A DNA stretch of 64,000 nt from Phlegmacium glaucopus (taxonomy: Eukaryota > Basidiomycota > Agaricomycetes > Agaricales > Cortinariaceae): positions 244,671 to 308,670 of the forward strand of contig MU129999.1 of the NCBI GenBank assembly GCA_015039465.1, given 5' to 3'. Shown here piece after piece: positions 10,398 through 21,325 of the stretch. The position numbers and the translations under genes were made by a program. The notes below the pieces were generated by a model. It made no database searches. It was not told the DNA's origin and worked only from the letters and a program-made list of their open reading frames with translations. Position 1 is the stretch's first letter, and every line of letters begins with the position of its first letter.

Positions 10398-11795
10398 TTA
10401 AAAATCCTCATCTCCTACTTCGACAATCTTTTCTTCTTCTTCGATTCCTAACTGAAGATTGGCGAGCTTCTCGTGTTCGTCTCGGCTCAATCCTTTGATC
10501 AAAGCGTGAATGTCTTTGACCGTCGGTTTCTTCTGGTTGTTTCTGTTGTTGCTGTTCGAGGATCCTTGGTTTTTATTTCCTTGGTATCCTCCTCGTTTCT
10601 CTTTGCAGTCTCTGGAGACATCAGAAAAAAATAACCTTGGCCTGGCTGGCTCTGGCTGCCCTGGCCTGCCCTGGCCAGCCCTGAACATCTTTGGCTAGGT
10701 TTAAAAATCTGAAAAAATTCTAACAAATCACAGAAATATTTATAGCACCCAATTCCAAAAAAATTAAACAATTACATAAGACAGATGCTGAGATATTAAA
10801 GATATTAAAATAATTTAATATCTTTAATATCTCAGCATCTGTCTTATGTAATTGTTTAATTTTTTTGGAATTGGGTGCTATAAATATTTCTGTGATTTGT
10901 TAGCATTTTTTCAGATTTTTAAACCTAGCCAAAGATGTTCAGGGCTGGCCAGGGCAGGCCAGGGCAGCCAGAGCCAGCCAGGCCAAGGTTGTTTTTTTCT
11001 GATGGAGATGTGGCCGGGCTTGTCGCACTTGAAGCAGAGGCCTTTGCGCATGTACTCTCCTCACTTTTCATAGCTCATTGCATCGACGTCCATAGCGTCA
11101 GGGTCGTTTCGTTGGTTTGAGGACCAGTTTCGTCCTTCGTACTTTGGTTTCTCTTCTCGGTAAGCTGGGTCATACGGTTTCTTGTTCGGTTGTTCTGATT
11201 GTAAAAGCGCCATGGCGAATCGGTATTGTGAATCGTATTGTATCACTCTGTTTTTCCATCCTTTAATGGTCATAGGGACGTCGAGGGATAATAGGATTTT
11301 TCGTGTCAGGGATGGGTTTAAGATCTTTCGAAACATCGAGACTAGATGTATGTTGTCTGATGCTGTCGTTTCTTCCAATCCGGCCTGTCTTGTCAGGAGG
11401 GTGAATTCGGTAACGACTTGTTCTGCCAATTTCTTTCCTTGTCGTAGTAAGGTTAGTTGATGAATGGCGTCTTGGGTTCTGTTTACTTCTTTGAATTGTT
11501 CTTCAATTGTTTTGTAAAAAGCAGCGAGGGTTGGAAGGACGATGTCTCCTGTAGGATTGGTGATACTGTCAATCCAGCTTTCTTTCCATTGCGCTGCTTC
11601 TCCTCCATTCATGAAGGAAAGGATGAATGCTATCTTCGGTCCATCTTCGAAGTAGATTTTGTCGTTGACTGTCAAGTAAATTTTACATTCTTGTAAGAAC
11701 GTCTTCACTTTTTGTTGGTTGCCAGAGAAAGGCGTCGGTTTGTTGATGTTCATTTCTCTCGGGCCTTGTTGAGGAGCAGAGGTTTCTCCGGCCAT
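10398..11795 (-). pseudogene. Ty3/gypsy gag, split by a hairpin element
   Basis: Gag starts at an ATG ending at 11795 and reads down the minus strand through a Retrotrans_gag-type domain (PTPFSGNQQKVKTFLQECKI near the start). It meets a UGA stop after MSYEK at 11061. In the same frame the zinc knuckle follows: CFKCDKPGHIS, then a 386-bp hairpin element (10619-11004), then RDCKEK. Without the insertion and one copy of the GAGA target duplication, the knuckle would have the normal C-x2-C-x4-H-x4-C spacing. The C-terminal tail runs to about 10398 before the protease. The insertion and the premature stop make this a dead gag. Confidence 0.88.
10619..11004. repeat. Near-perfect palindromic hairpin element, copy 2 (TSD GAGA)
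   Basis: This is the same 385-bp palindrome as at 29-413. Ends are CATCAGAAAAAAA and its complement. GAGA flanks both sides (10615-10618 and 11005-11008), and the empty site can be read from the interrupted gypsy zinc-knuckle codons, which makes the boundaries and the 4-bp duplication firm. The arms carry GGCC/CAGG-rich tracts near the ends and an AT-rich centre around 10805-10815. Confidence 0.92.
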
Positions 11796-11990
11796 TGTTG
11801 GTTCGTTCGGTTTCGGTTTGTTGTTGTAGAAGTAAGCAGTCTTTGCTCTATCTTCTTATACTGGATCAAGTATTTAACTTTTCACAGTATTTGTTTGGTT
11901 CGGTTCTTTGGTGTTTTGGTTTCGGGTTCGGCTAGATATAACCAACGCTTCTAAGAAGAGAGCATGTAGAAATACTGTAGCTAATTCTTT

Positions 11991-12393
11991 TGTTACAACT
12001 TCGAATGGCTCAGAGGCTTCTGGCTGTAAACAGTCGTATATGAGTTCGTTCGTTCGTACAGTGAGCTCAGAAGAATACCAAGAGATAGTTCTCGAGGCAG
12101 CGTCTTAAGAGTTTGAGAGTGTCAAGAGCAAGGTAACCGTAGGTTAGAGTCTCAAGAATTAGCTAAGGTTACATCCAATGTAGTTTAAGGTATTTATAGT
12201 AAGTAAAGGGAATCGTGCATAATGTGAAACGTCCGCATGTAGAAGGGTATGCATAAGTATAAATAGGTGAAACAATGAAAGGAAAGCGGTAAACATGTGT
12301 AAAGCGGATATGAATAGTAGAAGTAGAAAGGCATGGATGTGAAACGAGCATGTGTTCGGTGGTGATAAGAAAAAGAAAAAGAAGTTCATAACA
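11991..12393 (-). mobile_element. 5' LTR of the gypsy element (family D)
   Basis: The LTR runs TGTT...AACA and matches two solo LTRs (54965-55363 and 60707-61117). It lies upstream of the minus-strand gag at the right distance to be its 5' LTR. The other side (12394) abuts copia gag sequence, so the gypsy element landed in a copia element. A TATA-like stretch (GTATTTATAGT) is visible near the middle. 11796-11990 would be the gypsy leader with the primer-binding site, which I could not assign to a tRNA. Confidence 0.8.
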
Positions 12394-13128
12394 GTTTCTC
12401 TCCTCAATGGAAACAACTGCCCCAAATGGGCTGAGCAGATGACAAACTCTCTGCACTCCCAGGGACTCTGGATGTATCCTTCATCCAGAATCCCTTATCC
12501 TAAAATAGTGGATGATGCTTCTGCTGCTGATAAAGCAGCATATGCAAACACTCTGCTGGAATGGAGCATTAAGGACCAGCAAGCATTGGGGATTATTCAT
12601 CTCCACATCACTGACAGCTGCCAAGTTCATATCAAAGATACAAACTTCAGCAGCATGGCCTGGAAGTTGTTAAAAGACACCTATTCCAAGGCCAGCCCTG
12701 CAGTCATACATGCTGATTTCAAGCAGGCTGTTGGGTTTTGTCTCTCTGGCAATAGCCCTGCCAGGGAGATCAATCAGCTTGTATGTCTCCTTGAACAACT
12801 CAAGTCGAACAAGGTAGATCTATCAGAACCTGTCAGAGCATTGATTCTCATCAACGCTATTCCCCACAAATGGGATGCAGCTGCATCTCATGTGCTCCTT
12901 GGCACGCCTTTTGACTTGCTGACTATACAAGCAGTCAGGGCTGCAAAGCCTACCTTGTCCACTGCTGAAGCCAACAAGCTTTCAGCTGTCAAGCAGAAAG
13001 GTAAGTCTCCTGCTTTTAAACAGCAACAGCATCAACCTTCTAAACCTGTTCAAAAAGCGCCACAGGAGACTGACAAACCAAGAAAAAGCACAAACATGCT
13101 AGGAAGAAGGTCAAAGCAGTGCGTGAGC
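12394..13128 (+). pseudogene. Ty1/copia gag fragment
   Basis: The frame reads LLNGNNCPKWAEQMTNSLHS from about 12400, followed by the usual copia Gag helical region (WSIKDQQALGIIHLHITDS, MAWKLLKDTYSKASP). It lacks its own start because the gypsy LTR cuts in at 12393; the open frame that begins at 12352 is a chimera with LTR sequence. Near 13085 the basic C-terminal tail (KHKHARKKVKAVRER) continues in another frame, so there is a frameshift. Protease, integrase and most of RT that should follow are missing. Confidence 0.8.
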
Positions 13129-13720
13129 GCTAGGTGCAGATATGCGAAACAGTAATGTAAAAATTGAGCTAATGCAAAATCACATTGACCCAGTAGTTTG
13201 GTAACAGAGGAATAGGAGACAAAGTAAAAATAAAGATGATGAGTAAGGAGGTCAGTTGAATGACATCCTGTTTTGAAGTATATGATAAAATATATATATG
13301 GAAAAATGAAAGAAAGCAAGTGCAAAATAACACAGACCATAATAAAACCAGTCCAAGGGATACACAGAGAGGTAAGGAATGTGTATGCAAACCATGAAAG
13401 ACCGCAAGATTAGATAGTGGCTGTGTGAAGGTGTGGCTGCGAAGGAGTGAATATGGCTAAGTCCACCGCAGCTAGTGCAAGCTGTAGATATGTTGAAGTA
13501 TGAGGTGCAAAGAGGAATGAGGGTGCTTTGGATAGTTATGAGGGTCATAGAGGTGATGTGCAAGACATGTGTGAAGGGTAGGTGATATTGTAGGACATGC
13601 AAATGATAGTGCGAGAGTTACCAACAACCGCAGATGAGAGTGTGTGATAATGGTAACCATGAGGTATCCGCAAGTGTCTGCAAATTTGTTAAATCACAAA
13701 AATAACCTATTTACAAACCT
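13129..13720. other. Unidentified AT-rich insert between copia fragments
   Basis: About 590 bp separates the copia Gag tail from the copia RT end. It contains no copia-like frame. Minus-strand open frames of up to 116 codons rich in Ile, His, Tyr and Ser are present, but look like pyrimidine-strand artefacts. It has the composition of an LTR or a non-autonomous element; I could not define ends or a target duplication. Confidence 0.35.
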
Positions 13721-14359
13721 AGAGGTTATATGGATCCTATCATCATCCTGACATCTGTTATGCAGTAAAAAAACTAGCACAGTTCACTTCAAATCCCTCA
13801 GAGAAACACTTGAACAAAGCAAAGTACATCTGTCACTACCTTGCTGGTACTTGCAACTATGCACTTGTCTACAAAGGCAAGAACGGCAATGGCATTCATG
13901 CATTTACAGACTCTGATTAGGCTGCTGATCCCATCAAACATCACTCTGTAACTGGCTACTTCTTTAAGTTAGCCAATGGTATTTTTAGCTAGACAAGCTC
14001 AAAAGACCATAGCCCTGTCATTGACTGCGGCTGAATACATGGCTATAAGTGACTGTAGTCACCAAGCCATGTGGCTAAAGAACATGTTCACCAAATTGGG
14101 ATTTCTGCTTTCAGCAATACCCATATATGGTGATAATCAAGGTTCTATCTTCATGGCATCTAATCCTGTACAAGAAGGACACATCAAACACATTGATGTT
14201 TGTTATCACTTCATATGGCAATGCATAGAAGACAAACACATTGAGCTATCCTTCATTGAAGGAGCTGAAAATACAGCTGACATGTTTACAAAGAACCTTG
14301 GTCATGTTAAATTCTTAAAATTTAGGAGTCAATTGGGTTTAGAGTTTTATCAATCCTGA
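13721..14359 (+). pseudogene. Ty1/copia RT end and RNase H
   Basis: The frame reads HPDICYAVKKLAQFTSNPSE, then a stop where the family has Trp (TDSD-stop-AAD, a TGG to TAG change), then a frameshift near 13975. RNase H resumes with KTIALSLTAAEYMAISDCSH, YGDNQGSIFMASNP, HIKHIDVCYHFI and the terminal TADMFTKNLGHVKFLKFRSQLGLE. Several residues (H, C, W) stand where copia elements normally have Arg, as expected from CpG decay. It is the 3' end of the same copia element whose Gag is at 12394-13128; its 3' LTR follows at 15417. Confidence 0.88.
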
Positions 14360-14455
14360 AATAAGAATATCACCAAGTGTACGTATCAGCCGTACAAGAA
14401 TTGCACTTGGAAGAGGGTGAAGGAGAGGTGCATATACCCTCATGTATCTAGTATA

Positions 14456-14893
14456 CACTGCTGGCACCAGGTGGTATTTCCCTTAGAAAAACTTATTTTT
14501 AGACATGTTTTGTCATTTCCAAATAATTTCCCCCATGAAAACACAAAGAGTATTTCTGAAGGAAAAATTCTAAAAATACATCAGGTGTTTCTCATGTGTT
14601 TCCAAAAGATAAATCTTATGTTTTTTTAAAGGTTTCCTTTCAGAAACAGCAGGGAAACACCTATTTCACCAATCACCAAGTGGAATAGGTGTTTCCCTGC
14701 TGTTTCTGAAAGGAAACCTTTAAAAAAACATAAGATTTATCTTTTGGAAACACATGAGAAACACCTGATGTATTTTTAAAATTTATCCTTCAGAAATACT
14801 TTTTGTGTTTTCATGGGGGAAATTATTTGGAAATGACAAAACATGTCTAAAAATAAGTTTTTCTAAGGGAAATACCACCCAGTGCCAGCAGTG
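14456..14893. repeat. Hairpin element E, copy 1 (3-bp duplication ATA)
   Basis: Two arms of about 210 bp are reverse complements around a short spacer near 14676. The termini are CACTGCTGGCAC and its complement. ATA flanks both sides (14453-14455 and 14894-14896). It lies in the 3' untranslated part of the copia element. It encodes nothing. A 3-bp duplication with long inverted arms suggests a PIF/Harbinger-like MITE, but the ends are not diagnostic. Confidence 0.8.
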
Positions 14894-14942
14894 ATACAAG
14901 ACAAACACTCATCATATTTCTTAATGCATTACCATGCACTTA

Positions 14943-15402
14943 CACTGCTGGCACTGGGTGGTGTTTCCCTCAGAAAAACTTATTTTTAGACATGTTTTGT
15001 CATCTCCAAATAATTTTTCTCATGATTCATGAAAACACAAAAAGTATTTCTGGAGGAAAAATTCTAAAAATACATCAGGTGTTTCTCATGTGTTTGCCAA
15101 AGATAAATCTTATGTTTTTTTAAAGGTTTTCCTTTCAGAAACAGCAGGGAAACACCTATTCCACCAATCACTGAGTGGAATAGGGAGTGGAATAGGTGTT
15201 TCCCTGCTGTTTCTGAAAGGAAAACCTTTAAAAAAAACATAAGATTTATCTTTTGGAAACACATGAGAAATACCTGATGTATTTTTAGAATTTTTCCTTC
15301 AGAAATACTTTTTGTGTTTTCATGAGAAAAATTATTTGGAAATGACAAAACATGTCTAAAAATAAGTTTCTCTAAGGGATAACACCACCAGTGCCAGCAG
15401 TG
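14943..15402. repeat. Hairpin element E, copy 2 (3-bp duplication TTA)
   Basis: It has the same termini and arms as copy 1, in the same copia 3' region only 49 bp away, with a slightly longer central spacer. TTA stands on both sides (14940-14942 and 15403-15405). With copies 1 and 2 taken out, the copia 3' region reads continuously into the polypurine tract AAGGGGG next to the 3' LTR. Confidence 0.8.
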
Positions 15403-15874
15403 TTAGCAAGGGGGTATGTCAAATGAGTAGTTTATCTTATCTACTATTAGATTAGATGTAGAATACACTTGTAGTTAGTGTTTAAGGGTCTGGTCTGGTC
15501 CGGTTTTTGGTGCCCAGGAGCTCTAACCGAGACCGAGACCAGTTAGCTTTCATCCCAGAACCAAAAATAACCTAACTGGTTATAGTCAGTTATTTGCAGT
15601 CACTAACCGGTTAGGACCAGAAAATTGAAATTCAGCGAAAAATAGGCAAATCTGTCCATATATTGTGTGCAATGCCTGTCACCTGTGACATCTGGCTTGT
15701 CACATGTCACATGTATGTCACATTGCAGAAAGTGAGACACTGAGCTCCTCCTCTGTACAACACTTCCAGAGGGGAGTTTGAGTGATGTATATCCATATAA
15801 ATAGGATGTGAATCAGATACAATAGATAAAATTTTATGAATGTGTGTGGTTGTTCCTGGATGCATGTTTCCCCA

Positions 15875-16190
15875 GCCAAATTGATGGCTGAAGCTTCTAA
15901 GGAATAGAACTCTTCAACAACTCATTTATGAGATTTGTTTTGGTGAGAGAATATGCTATATTCTTGACTCTGAACATTTCTCAGGGATTAGAGTTTTTAA
16001 TTTCATGCTCCAAGTATGAGATATGGGCTCTTACCACCCAATATCTCATACTTGGAGCATGAAATTAAAAATTCTAATCCCTGAGAAATGTTCAGAGTCA
16101 AAAATATAGCATATTCGCTCACCAACACAAGTCTCATAAATGAGTTGTTGAAGAGTTCTATTCCTTAGAAGCTTCAGCTATCATTTTGGC
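15875..16190. repeat. Inverted repeat inside the hAT-type element
   Basis: The sequence from GAAGCTTCTAAGGAATAGAA to the centre (about 16031) is repeated in reverse on the other side with few mismatches (arms of about 145 bp). The sequence next to it continues directly into the tandem array, and one arm is homologous to one array unit, so the hairpin arose by inverted duplication of an array unit. Confidence 0.75.
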
Positions 16191-17290
16191 TGACATTGGC
16201 TGATATCACTTATTTTATCAAGCTCAACATGTAAAATCAGAAGATTAAACTCCTGAGAAATGTTTAGGATACATTGTAGAGCATTTATTATCACCAATAT
16301 TAGTTACAGTAACCAGTTTATGAAGAGTTCTATAGGTTGGAAGTCTCAAACATCACACATTGGATGAAATTGGCTGAAGATCACTTAGTTGTGGGGGGTT
16401 GGGAGCAGAATTAAAAAATATAACTCCTGAGAAATACTGAGAATATATGGTAGAGCATTTTTTGTCACTACGATAGGTTGCAGAACCCAGTTTCTGAAGA
16501 GTTTTATAGGCTGGATGTCTCAAAAATTGCAATTTAGCAGGGATGTGGGTGGGGTTTGCTTAATTGTAGGATTATAAGTGTGAAATAAAATAATAAAATT
16601 CTTGAGAAATATTTTTGATACACCATAGATAATTTTTGGTCACAGGAAGAGCTACAAAGACCAGTTTATGAACAGTTCTATAGGCTGGAAGTTTCAAATT
16701 TGGATTGGAATTGGCAGTAGTTCACTTATTTTTAAGGGCTTGAGTCTGAAATAAGAAATTCTAACTCCTGAGAGATGTTAATAATGCATATTATACTATT
16801 TTGTGTCAGTAATATGAGCTACAGAAACCAGTTTTAGATGTGTTCTATAGGCTAGAAGTTGCCAACACTGCATTTTAGCAGGAATTTGGGGTGGAAACTG
16901 ATCATTTATAAGGGTCTGGGTGTGAAATAAAATAATATAATTGCTGAGAAATATTTAAAATATATATTAGAACATTTCACATCACCAAGACAAGTTACAT
17001 AAACCAGTTTCTGAAGTGTTCCATTGGCTGGAAGTTGCAAAATGGCATCTTGGCAGGTATCTGGGTAGAAATTGCTCATTTGTAAGGTCCTGAGTGTGCA
17101 CTAAAGTAAAATAACTGCTGAGAAATATTTAAAATACATAGTAGAGAATTTTACATCACCAAAACATGTTGCAGAAATGAATAATTATATTACCTGGAAG
17201 TTTCAGCCCATCAGATAAAGAAAGAACAGCCACCTCAAAAAACCACATAATGACCACTTTTATGATCAAAATTCATTCACTATATATTCC
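16085..17290. repeat. Tandem array of ~172-bp units in the hAT-type element
   Basis: The phrase TGAGAAATRTT recurs at about 16085, 16252, 16424, 16602, 16769, 16943 and 17116, that is every 167-178 bp, together with GTTCTATAGGCTGGAAGTT and similar. That makes about seven diverged units. No frame is conserved between units, so it is not coding. Confidence 0.75.
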
Positions 17291-19008
17291 TATGATGCTA
17301 TAATACATTTATCATACAAAAAAAATCATCCAGGATGATGCAGAACTCAGTGAGCAAGCTATGTTTCAAGTGTTTCACACTTTGTCACGCATTTGGCAAT
17401 GTGACGTGACGTAACACTGCCAAATCTGTAATAGACATTGCCCACCACCACATCTCAGTAAATATTATTCCTGCGTATTGTAGCTTTAAAACGAGCCCAA
17501 GAACACTTAATACGGTGAAGAATTGACATATCACCTTGCTGTTTAAGCAAGGTCTCCCTAGGGCCTAAATTACACATTTGTTGTTTTACAACCATTACAT
17601 CTAACACAAGCAAATACAATACTGCTCCCTCCATGCCTCATCTTTCAAATGTTGATACCCTACTTTTGTACTTGTTTGTATCGAGGGCACGTTACCTCCT
17701 TGTGGAATTTTGTAGAATTTAATAGAACTTGACGCTTGGGTGTCCTTCCTCCTCACCGTATTCATTATTCAATTGTTGTGCTGCAGTTCCTACCCCCCAA
17801 AATAAAAAATAAAAAACAAAGAAAAGAAACAAAAGCCTACCAACCCTTTCAAAATAAAAGTATGATACATCTGTGCTAGCAGGTCCTCACAACCACACCT
17901 TACCCCCTTTCGGTTCAAACAGTCATCTATTTGCATCATTCCATATGAACCGTCGCCGCCTTCTTCCTCAACTTCCCATACTTCGAACCAGGGTGAATTC
18001 AACCTGTTTTCAACCTCTAAAGCAGAAGGCAAGAAACAGGCAATAGATGACGACAAGGAGGCGACAGCAACCAAAGGTGAAGCCACCAATGCTGTCAACT
18101 CATTCAAGAAAAAGAAAAAGGCAACAAAAATAATTTTTGTGAGTCAAATGGCACTCAGCACGTATACAAAACAACTAAAGAATCATTGTCCCCAGAACAA
18201 AAAATTGTGCAGAGTATCATACAACTCTGAATGGAAAAAAGAAAGGATCCAGGGCTGCTCTAAATGAGATTATATATTCAAAATTGTTTTTTGGGCAACG
18301 GAGTCGACCGCTAGTTCAAAAATGTCTTTCTTAACTCTTAAATCTATTGTGAAAAAAAACACCAATTACTCAGCAAGGTATTTTGTCGACAAAGTCAACC
18401 ACTAGTTTATGAAAATAATCTTAAAAATCTACAATTTTGACTAATATTTAGAGATTTGACAATAACTCAGTCAAATTTTGAGTGTTTTTGACATTCTTAG
18501 GCACATTTTGAAGGGGTAAAATAGGGGTGGTTATGACTGGTCATTTTATTTTCAAAATTGACTAACCCTAACTGCAGTTAGGTTAGCTTTGCAGTTAGGT
18601 CATCAGCAAACTCCAATTTTTGCTATAACTCACTATGACAAAAAATCAGAGTTTGCTGATGGTCTGGTTAGGTCTCGGTTATTTTCCAGTTAACTAACCT
18701 AACCTTCAAACACTACTCGTAGTGTAGATGTCTGTACTACCGGACCAATGTGTGATAGCCACCACACATGTGCGCACTGCAATCCTTATCGCGCACATGC
18801 TACCCCAGGTAGCTTCTAGGGGCTGTGCTAATAGTGTGCACAGACCATCTACAACTAGTATATAAGCAGTCTGTATACCGCTAATATACTTCACTTGGAC
18901 ATTCATCTAAAGTACTTAGTTAGTAGCCTACTCTACATACTCAAAGGTAAGCTAGTAAGATAACCACAACCAGCTCTGTGCACATAGCAACTTGTTTGCT
19001 GCACAACA

Positions 19009-19770
19009 GAGGGTCCTGAAGTGGTGGCTTGTACTAGCATCAATTTGTTTGACCTTCTTCATACATCAGAGCAGGTTCTCCAGGACCCAGGTGAATATGT
19101 CATTTTCATTAACAAGACCACTGTTGTTGCTGTAAATGACTTGTCAAAAATTGTGGTTGTTGTCACTTGTAGTTCATGACTCTTACACTTATTTACAATT
19201 GAATTTGTAGATCATTACTCTTACACCTATTTACAAATTTGTGAATATGCATGGTGGGAGTCCTGTAGGCTGTGGGACAAAGTAAAATTTTGTAAATAGG
19301 TGTAGGAGGGGCAAACTACTAGCCTAGGTACAGGACGGAAAAGGGGACAAACGAAAAATTTGTGTATAGCAAGCAACAACAGCAATTGACTTGTCATTTG
19401 GGGTAACAACCAGGGTTTTGTTAACAAGTGCGCCAAACTGTGGCGCACCTGCAACACAGTCTGGTTCGTCAGGTTAAATTAACATAGGGAAGCGTGAGGC
19501 GTGCCTTATTAGTAACGTCTTTATCTGAAAACAAAAAGTACTCTTGCACCGGGTCGCCCAGGAGTACTAGTCATTGTTATCTCACTCAGACAATCTATAA
19601 ACCATAGTCTAAGGACGGTAAGCCTATTATTGGTATTGCAGGCTAAACCTAATTTATTGGCGAACAAGAAAATCTCTGCCAAAGACATGGAACACTGCGG
19701 AAAACTTTTGAGTGGCTTATCCCTGATAAAAAAGAAAATCTATTATCCCGCAGAACATCGTTCATGATCA
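19009..19770. other. Intergenic boundary between transposons and gene island
   Basis: Nothing here can be called a gene. 19170-19330 has short complementary stretches (CTTACACCTATTTACAAA and its inverse), a possible small hairpin element. From about 19450 the composition changes to the more GC-rich pattern of the gene island. 19500-19910 is probably the 3' region of the gene that ends at 19914. Confidence 0.4.
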
Positions 19771-19913
19771 AAAGTCTGTAGACTGAAGAACAAGGGAGAG
19801 CGATAGCTGGAGCAATTCGAACAGGAGTGACAGGAAGTAGGATGTGACACGCTGTTGAGCCATTCTAACAACAATAATCAACCAGAAGAAAGCGCAAACA
19901 TAGTCCATCATGC

Positions 19914-21103
19914 TCAAATAGAGGGACGGAGGTGCACTCCTAGTGGGGCGCTGACCAGTCCAGGAGGTAGTAGTGGGCGACATGAAATATGGGTATTATT
20001 CAGAGCCGAGTTCGTCGCCACGGTATCTCCTTCATCGATAAAAGTGTTTGAAGATATAGGAATGGGTGGTAAGGAAGGATAGGTCGAGCCTCTGAGATAA
20101 CGACTAGGCAACCTAAAACTGCGCGAACTCCCTGGATGCAACGGCTGATGTATGCCACTTGCTCTGCCAAGGGAGGAAGGGAGGAAGAGTTGCCTCGCCG
20201 ACTGACTAGGTGCTCGAGAACTTCTTTGAGGCATGAATACAGGGATTGGAACAGATGTCCCATCTCCAGGATCGATTTTTTGGAGGAGAGCAGGTGTGGA
20301 TGTTTGAGATACTCTCAATCTCCTAAAATACATTTTTACATGTCCTCGATGACAATACAGCCATAGGAGAGGAGCTGTCGTGAGTAGCACGCATAGGACA
20401 ATCAAGAAGATAGAAAATCCAGCCACAGGTGAATGCTGACGAGAGGTAGTTGGTGATCCTTCGGGTTCAGTTTCCAATGTAAAATTTGGCCGAGGTGGCA
20501 GACGGGTGTGAACTCCCGAATGAATGGGATGCGCTGATTAAGATAATTGTCAATATCGAAATATGGTACAACAAAACAGAGTGACAAACAACTAAATTTG
20601 AAAATAGGGGAAGAAAGGACAGTTCCAGCGGCATCATTCATTTGCAAAATAAAAAATGCATCTTCGGTAATATCAGGTACGGTGCTGGTATTGAGTTTGA
20701 GCAGATGGTAAAACAAGATAGTGTCGGAGACTTACAATCTTATGAGGAACGAGCCATCACTCTCCTCCACATTCGGGCTGATGGTCGACCCACAATCGGT
20801 GTCCAAATATGCTTCTTCCGTCTCATTTTGGCTGGGAAAAAATGGAGTTTGCAATGAGTCGTCCCGCGGTTTGCATAGACGAAATGCAGGAGAGTCTAAG
20901 ACTTCCTGAGAATTCCATTTGGCGGTGAGGGTGTCCCATGAACCAAACATGTCATTTTCTTGCGGAGACAGCCAAGTGACCGCTGGACTCCTTCGGCTAT
21001 ATTTTTCCTCCAGCAGATATACAGAAGATTGAGAAAAGAGAGGACCTGGAGTCCACATTAGGAGAGCGAGGCCAAAAATAATAACAAGATAAAGCAAGAC
21101 CAA
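19914..21103 (-). CDS. Secreted single-pass membrane protein, unknown function
   Basis: Minus-strand gene. Exons 20736-21103, 20590-20684 and 19914-20533 join to 360 codons with introns of 51 and 56 nt (GTAAGT...CAG and GTTTGT...CAG). The start Met is followed by a signal-peptide-like hydrophobic stretch (residues 1-20). The lumenal part (about 40-155) has WLSPQENDMFGSWDTLTAKW, a Cys pair, and FTVPDITEDAFFILQMNDAA, a layout like the Kre9/Knh1-type beta-sandwich domains of basidiomycete cell-surface proteins. A membrane segment (about 191-214, VAGFSIFLIVLCVLL) is followed by a basic, Ser/Pro-rich cytoplasmic tail. That points to a plasma-membrane protein facing the wall. The domain assignment is an inference from pattern. 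Confidence 0.8.
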
Positions 21104-21325
21104 AATTCAAAGCGAATCGAGATAAGAGCTGTGAAACTGCGAAAAGAAGGGGAGCGTGATAATGCGGCCAGCGCTGAATTCACTGAATCGTGAATAAATA
21201 ACACGATAAGTGGAGAGGCGGTTGATAGACAGTCCAGTCGAAATGGTGAAACCTAAGCATTGCCCGTAACTGCAACATGGTCGGATTCTAAATTGGCCAT
21301 CGTTGGCTCAACTAGGATCGAATAA

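Larger units (their letters stand above)
15476..18715. mobile_element. Non-autonomous hAT-type element (family C), 8-bp TSD
   Basis: It has TAGTGTTTAAGG at the left end and the complement of TAGTGTTTGAAGG at the right. It is flanked by CTTGTAGT (15468-15475) and CTCGTAGT (18716-18723), an 8-bp duplication with one mismatch, as hAT elements make. It carries no transposase; the longest frame (17790-18107, minus) is unremarkable. It contains an inverted repeat and a tandem array described separately. Shorter relatives with the same ends are at 55582-56598 (split) and 58973-59550. Confidence 0.85.
15417..19008 (+). mobile_element. 3' LTR of the copia element (family B), split by a hAT insertion
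   Basis: The LTR occupies 15417-15475 and 18716-19008 and is interrupted by a 3.2-kb element. It starts TGTCAAATGAGTAG just after a polypurine stretch (CAAGGGGGTA) and ends TGCTGCACAACA. The inner part has a GTATATAAGCAGTC TATA box near 18860. The same LTR occurs twice more in opposite orientations at 55714-56041 and 56599-58353. Confidence 0.85.

Noticed and set aside
12352..12393. Apparent start of the copia Gag with MFGGDKKKKKK
   Set aside because: This segment is the end of a gypsy LTR found at two other places; the frame continues by chance into copia Gag. The native Gag start is missing.
17790..18107. 105-codon minus-strand frame in the hAT-type element as a transposase piece
   Set aside because: It has no hAT motif and ends in a low-complexity Phe/Leu run from a poly-A tract.
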